Positions 17,139 through 25,569 of a DNA stretch of 64,000 nt are shown in pieces; within the stretch, counting starts at the first letter, position 1; each line of letters opens with the position of its first letter. The notes below the pieces were generated by a model that was given only the letters and a program-made list of their open reading frames with translations, did not search any database and was not told the DNA's origin. Both the position numbers and the translations under genes were made by a program. This DNA comes from an uncultured Ferrovibrio sp. (GTDB taxonomy: Bacteria > Pseudomonadota > Alphaproteobacteria > Ferrovibrionales > Ferrovibrionaceae): contig NZ_CALGPC010000011.1 of the NCBI RefSeq assembly GCF_937960835.1, forward strand, positions 1 through 64,000, given 5' to 3'.

Positions 17139-17914
17139 GCGATATGCAGAAAGGCGATACGGAGAAAGGCGAGCGCATCGCCAAACGGCTGGCGCGCGCC
17201 GGCGTCTGCTCGCGCCGCGATGCCGAACGGCTGATCGCCGAAGGCCGAGTCAAAGTCAACGGTAAGAAACTCGACACGCCCGCCTTCCTGGTTGGCCCCG
17301 ACGACATCATCATGGTCGACGGCAAGCCGGTGGCCGAACCAGACAAGACGCGGCTGTGGCTCTATCACAAGCCGCGCGGTCTGATGACCACCCATCGCGA
17401 TCCGCAAGGGCGGCCAACCGTTTTCGAGAAGCTGCCGCCCGATATGCCGCGGGTCATTTCCATCGGCCGGCTGGACTTCAATTCTGAGGGCCTGCTGCTG
17501 CTGACCAATGACGGCGAACTGGCGCGCCGGCTGGAACTGCCGAGCACCGGCTGGCTGCGGCGCTATCGCGTGCGGGTGAACGGCCTGCCGCATCCAGACC
17601 ATCTCGCCAGGCTGCAGAAGGGCATCACCATCGATGGCGTCGCCTACGGGCCGATCACTGCGACCCTGGAGCGCCAGCAGGGCGACAATGCCTGGCTGGT
17701 GGTAGGCCTGCGCGAAGGCAAGAACCGCGAGGTGCGCAAGGTGATGGAGCACCTGGGCCATCCTGTTTCGCGCCTGATCCGCGTCGCTTACGGCCCCTTC
17801 CAGCTCGGCAGCCTGGAGCCGGGCAAGGTCAAGGAAGTGCCGGGCAAGGTGCTGGCCGAACAGCTTGGGGTGAAAACCAAGGCCCTGAGCCAGAAGGCTG
17901 CCCCAAAGAAATGA
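17135..17914 (+). CDS. rluB: RluB/RsuA-family rRNA pseudouridine synthase
   Basis: Isomerises a specific uridine in ribosomal RNA, most likely 23S (RluB type), though RsuA-like specificity cannot be excluded from sequence alone. It has 259 residues. The N-terminal S4 RNA-binding domain is about 14-60 (KRLARAGVCSRRDAERLI, EGRVKVNGK). The catalytic Asp is near 113 in GRLDFNSEGLLLLTNDG, and GLREGKNREVRKV is the late family motif. The start at 17135 overlaps the upstream stop by four bases; a longer in-frame start at 17063 would lie inside the previous gene. Confidence 0.92.
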   Translation: MSDMQKGDTEKGERIAKRLARAGVCSRRDAERLIAEGRVKVNGKKLDTPAFLVGPDDIIMVDGKPVAEPDKTRLWLYHKPRGLMTTHRDPQGRPTVFEKLPPDMPRVISIGRLDFNSEGLLLLTNDGELARRLELPSTGWLRRYRVRVNGLPHPDHLARLQKGITIDGVAYGPITATLERQQGDNAWLVVGLREGKNREVRKVMEHLGHPVSRLIRVAYGPFQLGSLEPGKVKEVPGKVLAEQLGVKTKALSQKAAPKK

Positions 17915-18489
17915 GGATTGTCGGCGGCACGCATCGCGGCCGGCCGATCGCCGCGCCACCCAGCCGCGACACGCGGCCCACCATCGACCGTGTGCGGGAA
18001 TCACTGTTCAACATGCTGGCGCATTCGCCGGCCCTGCTGACCGAAAGCGGCCAGCCACGGCTGGCGGATGGCATCGTCATCGATGCCTTTGCCGGTTCCG
18101 GCGCGCTGGCTTTCGAGGCTTTGTCGCGCGGCGCCAGGCACGCCTATCTCTTCGAGATCGATCCGGCGGCGCGACGCGTGATCTTGCGTAATGCCAGTGA
18201 GCTGGGCTTCGGCAGCCGGACCACGCTGCGCGGCATGGATGCCTGCCAGCCGGGCAAGCCGCCGGCGGACCAGCAGGCCGATATCGTCTTTCTCGATCCG
18301 CCCTACCGCTCAGACCTCGGTGCCAAGGCCCTGACAGCGCTTGACCGGGAGGGCTGGCTGAAGCCGGATGTGCTGGCCATCGTCGAGACCGACGCCAAAG
18401 CCAGCTTCGATCCGCCGGCGGGTTTCACCCTGCTGGACGAGCGGCGGCAGGGGCCGGCGAAACTCGTCTTTCTAACCAAGACGGCCTGA
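17911..18489 (+). CDS. rsmD: 16S rRNA (guanine966-N2)-methyltransferase
   Basis: SAM-dependent methylation of G966 of 16S rRNA on the 30S subunit. The 192 residues are normal for RsmD. MRIVGGTHRGRPIAAP and DTRPTIDRVRESLFNML form the N-terminal family signature, DAFAGSGALAFEALSRGA the SAM site, and FLDPPYRS the NPPF-type target-base motif. It overlaps rluB by four bases (ATGA), making the third coupled gene of this set. The 341 bases after it are unusually AT-rich. Confidence 0.95.
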   Translation: MRIVGGTHRGRPIAAPPSRDTRPTIDRVRESLFNMLAHSPALLTESGQPRLADGIVIDAFAGSGALAFEALSRGARHAYLFEIDPAARRVILRNASELGFGSRTTLRGMDACQPGKPPADQQADIVFLDPPYRSDLGAKALTALDREGWLKPDVLAIVETDAKASFDPPAGFTLLDERRQGPAKLVFLTKTA

Positions 18490-18830
18490 TAACGCGCCCG
18501 GGCCGGGGCACACTCGAGGCTTGTGCACTGCCGCTCGCACGCCAATTTGCGCCCGATTTTATCCATAAGCCCTTGGGAGCCGGCAGCAGCACAGGCAACT
18601 CAGGTTCACGGCGCCCATCTGGTAGGCCTGGGCCATCATTAACGCCGATAACGAAATAAATATTTGATTTAACGCACATTTTTACCAATGATGGCAATAT
18701 GTTATGGACCATTACGAACACCGCTCAATAAAAGTCGGTACGACGCCTGTATGATTGACTTATGTCAACCTAAAGCAGAATTAAAAACGGTATTGGAGGC
18801 GGAAATCCAACCAGAAATGCCGCCTCTCCT
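18490..18830. other. AT-rich intergenic region upstream of the MASE3 kinase
   Basis: This 341-base gap has no convincing reading frame or RNA gene. The stretch from about 18640 to 18790 is markedly richer in A and T than its surroundings. It carries a short perfect inverted repeat TTGAC-TTAT-GTCAA (18755-18768), about 60 bases before the kinase start. It probably holds the kinase promoter, but no clean -35/-10 pair stands out. Confidence 0.5.
18755..18768. promoter_or_regulatory. Short inverted repeat TTGAC-N4-GTCAA, possible operator
   Basis: Perfect five-base arms separated by TTAT, in the AT-rich leader of the histidine kinase gene. The left arm also resembles a -35 hexamer (TTGACT). It could be an operator or a promoter element; arms this short can occur by chance. 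Confidence 0.3.
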
Positions 18831-20312
18831 ATGACGCCTCGCTCCCACGTTTTCGGCTATCCGGTACCAGCCTGGCAGACCTGGCTGATGCCGGCACTGC
18901 TGTCCATCGTGCTGGTGGTCGTCGAGCAATACAGCTTCCTGCTCTTCCACCTCGCCGCCGAGTTGTTTGCGGTTATCGTCTGCTTCGTACTGTTCAGCGT
19001 CGCCTGGAGCACATATCGCTTCTCGAAGGATGCCTTCCTGATCTTTCTGGCGTGCGGCTTCTTCTGGATTGGCGTGCTCGATCTGGCGCATACCTTGACC
19101 TACAAGGGCATGAACCTGTTCCCCATGCCCGGCGGCAATACGGCGACGCAAATCTGGATCGCTTCACGGTATTTCCAGGCGCTGCTGCTCCTGGCCAGCC
19201 CCTTTGCCGCCCGCGTGCAGTTCGACAAAACCCTGCTGTTTTTTGTCTTCGGACTGATCGCCGTGCTGATCATGGGCTGCATCGCCACCGGCAATTTCCC
19301 CGATGCCTATATCGACGGAGAAGGCCTGACGCAGTTCAAGATTGTCAGCGAAATGGTGATCAGCGCCATCTACGCGCTCAGCATGCTGGCGCTTTGGTAT
19401 GATCGAAAAAACGTTTCCGGAGATGCCATGCCCTATCTTCTGGCCGCCATCGTGCTGGCCATTGGCGCGGAGCTGGCCTTCATCTTCTACATCGACGTCT
19501 ATGACGTCTCGAACATGTTCGGCCACATCCTGAAATTCCTGTCCTCCTGGGCGATCCTGCGGGCCGTGGTGGAAGTCAGCCTGATCAAGCCCTATCTGCA
19601 GCTCGCTGCCAGCAATCGCGCCAAGGACGATTTCCTGGCCTCGATGAGCCATGACCTGCGCACGCCGCTGAATTCCATCCTCGGCTTTGCCGACATGATC
19701 CGCAGCCACGCCTTCGGTCCGCTCGGCCATGCGAAATACGAAGAATATGTCGGCAATATCCACGCCAGCGGCACGTTGCTGCTCGGCCTGGTGAACGACA
19801 TCCTCGATCTCTCAAAGCTTGAAAGCGGTCAGTATCAGCTTAGCCGTACTCCGCTGAAACCGGACGAATTGACCCGCGACGTGCTGCGCAGCTTCATGCC
19901 CGACATCGATGCAAAGAAGCTGAAGGCGCAGATCGACTGCCCAGAGGATATCGGCACCTTTCTGGGCGATGAACGCGCCATGGTGCAGCTTCTGAACAAC
20001 CTGCTGTCCAATGCCGTGAAATTCACGCCGTCGGGCGGCACGATCGCGGTCGTCTGGTCGAAGTCGCCGGACGGCACCCTCACCCTTGAAGTCCGCGATT
20101 CAGGCCAGGGTATCCCCGAAGACAAGATCAGCAAACTGGCCCAGCCCTATGTCCAGGTCGATCCTTATCTGGCGCAGCAGAAGGGCACCGGCCTTGGGCT
20201 GTTCATCGTGCGCCGCATCGCCGAACTGCATGGTGCGACCTTCGGCATCCGCAGCCGGCTTGGCGCTGGCACCACGGTTACCATCGGTTTCCCGGCAACC
20301 GCACTGGCCTGA
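18831..20312 (+). CDS. MASE3-domain sensor histidine kinase
   Basis: Integral-membrane sensor kinase, 493 residues. About 10-255 form a MASE3 multi-helix input domain, recognised by LLFHLAAELFAVIV, LDLAHTLTYKGMNLFP and NTATQIWIASRYFQA. The dimerisation/phosphoacceptor helix has SMSHDLRTPLNS with His274. The ATPase domain has LLNNLLSNAVKFTPSGG (N box), DSGQGIPEDK (G1) and GTGLGLFIVRR (G2). There is no receiver domain and no adjacent response regulator, so its partner lies elsewhere. The stop abuts the converging mutL stop with no gap. Confidence 0.9.
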   Translation: MTPRSHVFGYPVPAWQTWLMPALLSIVLVVVEQYSFLLFHLAAELFAVIVCFVLFSVAWSTYRFSKDAFLIFLACGFFWIGVLDLAHTLTYKGMNLFPMPGGNTATQIWIASRYFQALLLLASPFAARVQFDKTLLFFVFGLIAVLIMGCIATGNFPDAYIDGEGLTQFKIVSEMVISAIYALSMLALWYDRKNVSGDAMPYLLAAIVLAIGAELAFIFYIDVYDVSNMFGHILKFLSSWAILRAVVEVSLIKPYLQLAASNRAKDDFLASMSHDLRTPLNSILGFADMIRSHAFGPLGHAKYEEYVGNIHASGTLLLGLVNDILDLSKLESGQYQLSRTPLKPDELTRDVLRSFMPDIDAKKLKAQIDCPEDIGTFLGDERAMVQLLNNLLSNAVKFTPSGGTIAVVWSKSPDGTLTLEVRDSGQGIPEDKISKLAQPYVQVDPYLAQQKGTGLGLFIVRRIAELHGATFGIRSRLGAGTTVTIGFPATALA

Positions 20313-22184
20313 CTATCGGCGGCCGAACAGCTTCTCAATATCCGACAATTTGAGCTCGACGTAAGTCGGCCGGCCATGGTTGCATTGGCCGGAATGGGGC
20401 GTCGCCTCCATCTGGCGCAGCAGCGCGTTCATCTCATCCAGGTTCAGCCGCCGGCCAGCGCGCACGCTGCCATGGCAAGCCATGGTGCTGCAGACTTCCT
20501 GCAACTGCTCCTTCAGCGGCTGTACGCTGTCATATTCCGCGATCGCATCGGCCAGGTCGCGCACGAGGTCACGCACCGCCACATCGCCGAGCAAAGCCGG
20601 CACTTCGCGCACCACCACGGCACCGCTGCCGAAGCCTTCCAGCACCAGGCCCAGTTCTGCCAGTTCGGCGGCACGGGCTGTCAGCCTTGCCGCTTCTGCC
20701 TCGCTGAGCTCGACCACCTCAGGCAGCAGCAGCACCTGGCGCGGCACCTTGCCGGCTTCCAGATTCTGCTTCATGCGCTCATAGACTAGGCGCTCATGCG
20801 CTGCGTGCTGATCGACGATGACGATGCCATCGGCGGTCTGGGCGACGATATAGGTTTCGTGCAATTGCGCACGTGCTGCTCCCAGCGGATAGGCCTGCAG
20901 CGGTACGGTCGGCGCGATCTCGGTTTCTTCGCCACGCGCGGCGGGCGCCAGGCCATCATCGGCGCTTGCCACCGTGCCGCCCGAGAAATCGCCCTGCGGC
21001 GCGTTATACAAGGCAGCGGCTTCCGCCAGCCCCGGATTGGCCGGCCGCAGATTGTCATAGCCGCGCCAGCGCGCCCCAGCCGACAGCGCATTGGTTCCAA
21101 AGGGCAGATTGAGGTTCGGCGCGGCCTGCGGCTTCAGCGCACCGAGCGCCGTTTGGGCCACCGTGGTGCTGGCACGATGACCGGCCTCAGCCAGAGCATG
21201 GCGCAGTGCACCGACGATCAGGCCGCGCACCAGGCCCGGATCGCGGAAGCGTACCTCCGCCTTGGCCGGATGCACGTTCACATCGACCTGCTCGGACGGC
21301 AGTTCCAGGAACAATGCCACCACCGGATGGCGATCATGGCTGAGGAAATCGGCATAAGCCCCGCGCACTGCGCCGACGAACAGCTTGTCGCGCACCGGGC
21401 GTCCGTTGACGAAGAGGAACTGGTGCTGCGCATTGCCGCGGTTATAGGTCGGCAGGCCCGCATGGCCGGTAAGCCTGATACCTTCGCGCTCGGCCTCGAT
21501 CGTTACGGCATTGTCGGCGAAGTCGCGGCCGAGAATCTGCTCCAGGCGATTGAGGCGACGCTCGAACAGCTCACCCTGCACGGCATCGGCGCGAAAGGAG
21601 ATGCGGCCATCCTGCTGCAAGGTGAAGGCAATCTGCGGATGCGCCATCGCAAGCCGCTTGACGATCTCCTGCACTGCGAGTTCTTCAGCGCGGTCGGTCT
21701 TGAGGAATTTCAGCCGCGCCGGCACGGCGTAGAAAAGATCGCGCACCTCGACCCGCGTGCCCGGCGGCGCGGCCGCAGGCTTCACCGGACCGACCCTGCC
21801 GGCATCGACCTCGATGCTCCACGCGCTGTCATCGCCAGCACGGCGGGTGAGAATGCTCATGCGCCCGACCGCGCCGATGGAAGGCAACGCCTCGCCACGG
21901 AAACCAAGCCAGCGGATGTCGAGCAGATCGTCATCGGGCAGTTTCGAGGTGGCATGACGCTCGACAGCGACCGGCAATTCCTCCGGTCCCATGCCCTTGC
22001 CGTTATCGGCGATGCTGATCAGGCTGCGGCCGCCATTGGCGATGGCGATATCGATGCGGGTCGAGCCGGCGTCGATGGCATTCTCCACCAGTTCCTTCAC
22101 CGCAGAAGCGGGACGTTCCACCACCTCGCCGGCAGCGATACGATTGACCAGAGTTTCAGGCAGACGGCGAATGGTCACGCTCAA
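20313..22184 (-). CDS. mutL: DNA mismatch repair protein MutL
   Basis: Mismatch-repair ATPase coupling MutS to strand incision; 623 residues. The N-terminal GHKL ATPase has ELVENAIDAG, DNGKGM and GFRGEALPSIG. The C-terminal domain carries the endonuclease motif DQHAAHERLVYE near 455-466, fitting DQHA(X)2E(X)4E, plus a late CNHGRPT. So it should nick DNA itself, as expected where MutH is absent. The start codon appears to be TTG at 22184, overlapping the upstream protease stop (TTGA); GTG at 22178 is an alternative. It is the last gene of the ribF-ileS-lspA-protease run. Confidence 0.95.
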   Translation of the reverse strand: MSVTIRRLPETLVNRIAAGEVVERPASAVKELVENAIDAGSTRIDIAIANGGRSLISIADNGKGMGPEELPVAVERHATSKLPDDDLLDIRWLGFRGEALPSIGAVGRMSILTRRAGDDSAWSIEVDAGRVGPVKPAAAPPGTRVEVRDLFYAVPARLKFLKTDRAEELAVQEIVKRLAMAHPQIAFTLQQDGRISFRADAVQGELFERRLNRLEQILGRDFADNAVTIEAEREGIRLTGHAGLPTYNRGNAQHQFLFVNGRPVRDKLFVGAVRGAYADFLSHDRHPVVALFLELPSEQVDVNVHPAKAEVRFRDPGLVRGLIVGALRHALAEAGHRASTTVAQTALGALKPQAAPNLNLPFGTNALSAGARWRGYDNLRPANPGLAEAAALYNAPQGDFSGGTVASADDGLAPAARGEETEIAPTVPLQAYPLGAARAQLHETYIVAQTADGIVIVDQHAAHERLVYERMKQNLEAGKVPRQVLLLPEVVELSEAEAARLTARAAELAELGLVLEGFGSGAVVVREVPALLGDVAVRDLVRDLADAIAEYDSVQPLKEQLQEVCSTMACHGSVRAGRRLNLDEMNALLRQMEATPHSGQCNHGRPTYVELKLSDIEKLFGRR

Positions 22185-23497
22185 CCTCCAAGCCCGGCCG
22201 GCTGGCCCACCACGACGACGAGGAAATCGTCACGCTGCAGCAGGCGCTGGGCGACGCGCTTGACATCTTCCGGCGTGACATTGCGGATCAGCTCAGGATA
22301 ACGATCGATGTAGTCAAGCCCAAGGCCGGAAATCTGGATCGCCACCAGCATGTTTGCGATGCCGGCATTGGACGACAGGCGCAGCGGGAAGGAGCCAGTG
22401 AGATAGGCTTTGGAATCCTCCAGCTCCTGCGCCGTCAGCCCCTCGCGCGCCACGCGGGCAAACTCGGCACGAACCAGATCCCAAGCCGCGCCAACCTGGT
22501 CGTTGCTGGTCGCCAGCGAGCCGGAGAACAAGGCCGCCGCCTTGTAAGGGCTGAGGCTGGTGCCGATGGAATAGACAAGGCCACGCTTTTCGCGCACCTC
22601 CTCGAACAGCCGCGAGGACATGCTGCCGCCACCCAGCGCATTGTTCAGCACGGTCGCCGCATACCAATCCGGATCCTCCCGCTCGATCCCCGGCGCGCCG
22701 AACAGCACGATGCTCTGCGGAATGGGAAACTGGATCACCACCGGCGCTTTCGACGTGCGCGGCGTCGTCTTGGCTGGCAACGGCAGTTCGGCATTGGCCG
22801 GCAGGGCGCCGAAGCTTAGATCCACCAGCCGCGCCAGTTCTGCCGCCGTGATATCGCCAACTGCGCCAATCACCAGATTGTCCCGCGCCAGCGCCTTGCG
22901 GGCAAAAGTGGCAAAATCGTCTCGCCCCATGCGGTCCAGGCTTTCGGCAGTGGCCGACGAACGGCGCCCATAGGGGTGGTCGCCATAGGCAAGCTCGGCG
23001 AAACGCTCGCCGACCAGCGCATTGGGATTGGTGCGGCTGCGCTCGTAGGAAACGCGGGCACGCGCCTTCAGCCGGTTGATCGGCTCATCCTCGAAACGCG
23101 GTGCGGTCATGGCAAGCCGCAGCAGTTCAAAAGCGCGCTCGCGATGCTCCGACAGCGTGCGCAAACCGAGCGTCATATAATCGCGGTCCGTACCGAAATC
23201 GATCGAGATCGCTCGCTCGCGCAAGGCATCCTGAAAGGCGTCGGGGCCGAGATCGCCGGCACCTTCGGTGAGCAACGCGGCGGTCAGCGAGGCCAATCCC
23301 TGCTGCCCGTCCGGTTCGCTGGAGGAACCGCCGCGCCAGGCCGCCTGCAATGCCAGCATCGGGATGCTGGGCTCCCGCACCAGCCAGACCTCGATGCCGC
23401 CCGGCGTGATCACGCGCTCGATCTTGGGCGCCGCCTGCACCGCAGCGGCGGCCAGCAGCACACAGATCAGAACGAAACAACGAAGAGCAACACGCAT
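22181..23497 (-). CDS. M16 family protease-like protein, non-catalytic partner
   Basis: Insulinase-fold protein of 438 residues with a signal peptide (CFVLICVLLAAAAVQA). In the place of the zinc motif it has QQGLASLTAALLTEGAG, so HxxEH is absent and it cannot bind catalytic zinc in the usual way. The conserved RSSATAESLDRM and SSRLFEEVREKRGLVYSIG regions are intact, so the fold is preserved. It probably forms a heterodimer with the active M16 protein encoded just upstream, 16 bases away, in the periplasm. It is translationally coupled to mutL. Confidence 0.9.
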   Translation of the reverse strand: MRVALRCFVLICVLLAAAAVQAAPKIERVITPGGIEVWLVREPSIPMLALQAAWRGGSSSEPDGQQGLASLTAALLTEGAGDLGPDAFQDALRERAISIDFGTDRDYMTLGLRTLSEHRERAFELLRLAMTAPRFEDEPINRLKARARVSYERSRTNPNALVGERFAELAYGDHPYGRRSSATAESLDRMGRDDFATFARKALARDNLVIGAVGDITAAELARLVDLSFGALPANAELPLPAKTTPRTSKAPVVIQFPIPQSIVLFGAPGIEREDPDWYAATVLNNALGGGSMSSRLFEEVREKRGLVYSIGTSLSPYKAAALFSGSLATSNDQVGAAWDLVRAEFARVAREGLTAQELEDSKAYLTGSFPLRLSSNAGIANMLVAIQISGLGLDYIDRYPELIRNVTPEDVKRVAQRLLQRDDFLVVVVGQPAGLGG

Positions 23498-23513
23498 CGG
23501 TCAAACCTCTTCC

Positions 23514-24854
23514 TCAGCTTTGCTCTTTCGGCAGCAGATAGCCGGTGACGGATTTGCGTAGGTCGAAGACGTATTTGGCGGCTTCCAGCACCTGCTCCGC
23601 GGTGACCGCCTCCACCAGCCTGGGCCAGTTCTCGACATCATCGACACTGAGGCCGGAGGTCAGCGCCTGGCCAAAAATCTGCGCCGCGCCTGTCAGGCTG
23701 TCGCGCGCATAAACGGCCTCGGCGCGGAGGACGATCTTGGCTTCGCGCAATTCCTTCTCGGTCACCCCGTCCTTCAGCAGCGCAGCAATGACGCGATCGA
23801 GGCCAGCCTCCACCTCTTCCAGCTTGCGGCCCGTTTTGGGCGAAGCGCCGAAGCCGAAGGTGGTCGGATCAAGCGAGACAGAAGAATACCATGCGCTGGC
23901 CGAAACCGCGGGACCGTCGCCCTGCACCAGCGCGGCATAAAGCCGGCCGGTGGGGCCGCTCAGGATCTCCGCCAGCACGGTCAGCGGAATGGCATGCTGC
24001 TTGGCGTCGGAAGTGCGGCTGGGCGCCAGATAGGTGCGCCGCAGGCTCGGCTGCGAAACCCGCTCATCGGCCATGCTGATGCGCCGTGCGGCCAGCTGCG
24101 GCGGCTCCTGCGGACGGATGCGCGCCGGCACCGGCCGCATCGGCACCAGGCCGTAATGCTTCTCCGCCAGGCCGCGCAATTCGCTGGGCGAGACATCCCC
24201 GGCGACGATCAGGATCGCATTGTTGGGCGCGTAATATGCGCGATAGAAATCCATCGCATCTTCCAGCGTCAGCCTAGCGACTTCCTGCGGCCAGCCGATC
24301 ACCGGCCGGCCATAGGCATGCGACAGATATTGCACGGCGTCGAACTGTTCGCCGAACAGGGCGCTCGGACTGTTCTCGATGCGGCTGAGCCTTTCCTGCA
24401 GTACCACCTGCAATTCCGGTGCGGCATCGCCAGGCTTGGGCTGCAGTGAGGCCATGCGCTCGGCCTCCATGCGCATCACCATTTCCAGCCGATCGCGCGC
24501 CACCGTCTGGAAATAGCCGGTATAATCGTAGGACGTGAAAGCGTTGTCGCGGCCGCCCACGCGCGCGACACGGCGGGAGAATTCTCCCGCCGGCACATTG
24601 GGCGTGCCCTTGAACATCAAATGTTCGAGATAATGCGCAACGCCGGTCTTGCCCGGCTGCTCATCGGCAGCACCGACCTTGTACCACACCATGTGGTGGA
24701 CGATCGGTGCGCGATGATCCTCGACCAGAACGACCTGCAGGCCGTTCTCAAGCATGAAGGTGGTCGGACGAAAGACCTGGCCATAGGCCCCATCGCTGCT
24801 CCACCCTGCATATAACGCTATGGCGGCGAACAGGGCAGAGATCAGGCGATGCAC
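23514..24854 (-). CDS. M16 family zinc metalloprotease, catalytic
   Basis: Periplasmic insulinase/PqqF-type peptidase of 446 residues. The N-terminal hydrophobic leader (ISALFAAIALYAGWSS) looks like a signal peptide. The inverted zinc motif is intact: HYLEH at His74, Glu77 and His78, with a downstream Glu in EMVMRMEAERM near 150. RIENSPSALFGEQFDAV and YYAPNNAILIVAGDV are family blocks. It lies between the DUF3035 lipoprotein gene and the non-catalytic partner on one likely transcript. The substrate is unknown; family members degrade small proteins and peptides. Confidence 0.92.
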   Translation of the reverse strand: MHRLISALFAAIALYAGWSSDGAYGQVFRPTTFMLENGLQVVLVEDHRAPIVHHMVWYKVGAADEQPGKTGVAHYLEHLMFKGTPNVPAGEFSRRVARVGGRDNAFTSYDYTGYFQTVARDRLEMVMRMEAERMASLQPKPGDAAPELQVVLQERLSRIENSPSALFGEQFDAVQYLSHAYGRPVIGWPQEVARLTLEDAMDFYRAYYAPNNAILIVAGDVSPSELRGLAEKHYGLVPMRPVPARIRPQEPPQLAARRISMADERVSQPSLRRTYLAPSRTSDAKQHAIPLTVLAEILSGPTGRLYAALVQGDGPAVSASAWYSSVSLDPTTFGFGASPKTGRKLEEVEAGLDRVIAALLKDGVTEKELREAKIVLRAEAVYARDSLTGAAQIFGQALTSGLSVDDVENWPRLVEAVTAEQVLEAAKYVFDLRKSVTGYLLPKEQS

Positions 24855-24886
24855 AATAAATCCTCCGTCAGAGCAGCTCCGTCAGA

Positions 24887-25483
24887 TCAGAAAATGCCTT
24901 CCAGCGGACCGCGCTCGCGGCGCTTGATCGTCGGCACGTCGCCCGCGGTGACCGACTTGCCGGTGGCGGCATTCTCGCGCAGGCGCTGCGCCTCCTTCAC
25001 CGGATCGACGGCCAGGCCCGGCGGCTCGGCCTCCTGCCAGAAGATCAGGCGGTCGACAAAGCTGCGGTCCCGCTCCGCCAGTTGGGTGAAATCCTCGTTC
25101 ACCTTGCGGCGGATATCCGGATCGACGCTTGTTGCCCGCGCCTGCTGCAACAGCGCGGCCTCACCTGCTGAGACCGAGGAAGTGGGGTTGCGCTGGGCCG
25201 AGGTCAACGGGCTGGTGACGGTACGGCCGCCGAGCGCCGCCTGGGCGCGGTCGCGCGCCTGGATATCCTGCGGGCGTGGCGCGCCCGGCTCAGGCGGACG
25301 CAGGCCGAATTCCGGCGGCAGGACGAGCGGCGCCTTGGTAACCACGGCGAATTCGTCCGGCGATTTCTTGTTCAGGCCAAGAGCTTCGCGGGTGCTGTCG
25401 CAGCCGGCCAGGATCAGTGGACAAGCCAGGATGACAGCGAACGGCATCCAATGGCGTCGGCCGGCACTGTTCGGTCGACTCAT
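24887..25483 (-). CDS. DUF3035 lipoprotein
   Basis: A 198-residue predicted lipoprotein. The signal peptide ends in a lipobox, LILAGC with Cys28 as the lipidation site. SPDEFAVVTKAPLVLPPEFGL is the DUF3035 core, just after the Cys. The rest is low-complexity Pro/Arg/Ala with a helical stretch, without enzyme motifs. Family members occur next to lspA and the M16 pair in alphaproteobacteria and are linked by name to outer-membrane assembly; no function is proven here. Residue +2 after Cys is Asp, which in E. coli rules would favour inner-membrane retention. Confidence 0.85.
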   Translation of the reverse strand: MSRPNSAGRRHWMPFAVILACPLILAGCDSTREALGLNKKSPDEFAVVTKAPLVLPPEFGLRPPEPGAPRPQDIQARDRAQAALGGRTVTSPLTSAQRNPTSSVSAGEAALLQQARATSVDPDIRRKVNEDFTQLAERDRSFVDRLIFWQEAEPPGLAVDPVKEAQRLRENAATGKSVTAGDVPTIKRRERGPLEGIF

Positions 25484-25569
25484 GACGAAACGGTCCCCTC
25501 TTGCTTAACGGAGGCGGGATTTTACCCTCGGGGCAAGCCCCGGCACAAGGGCGGCAGGCAAGGCGATTC

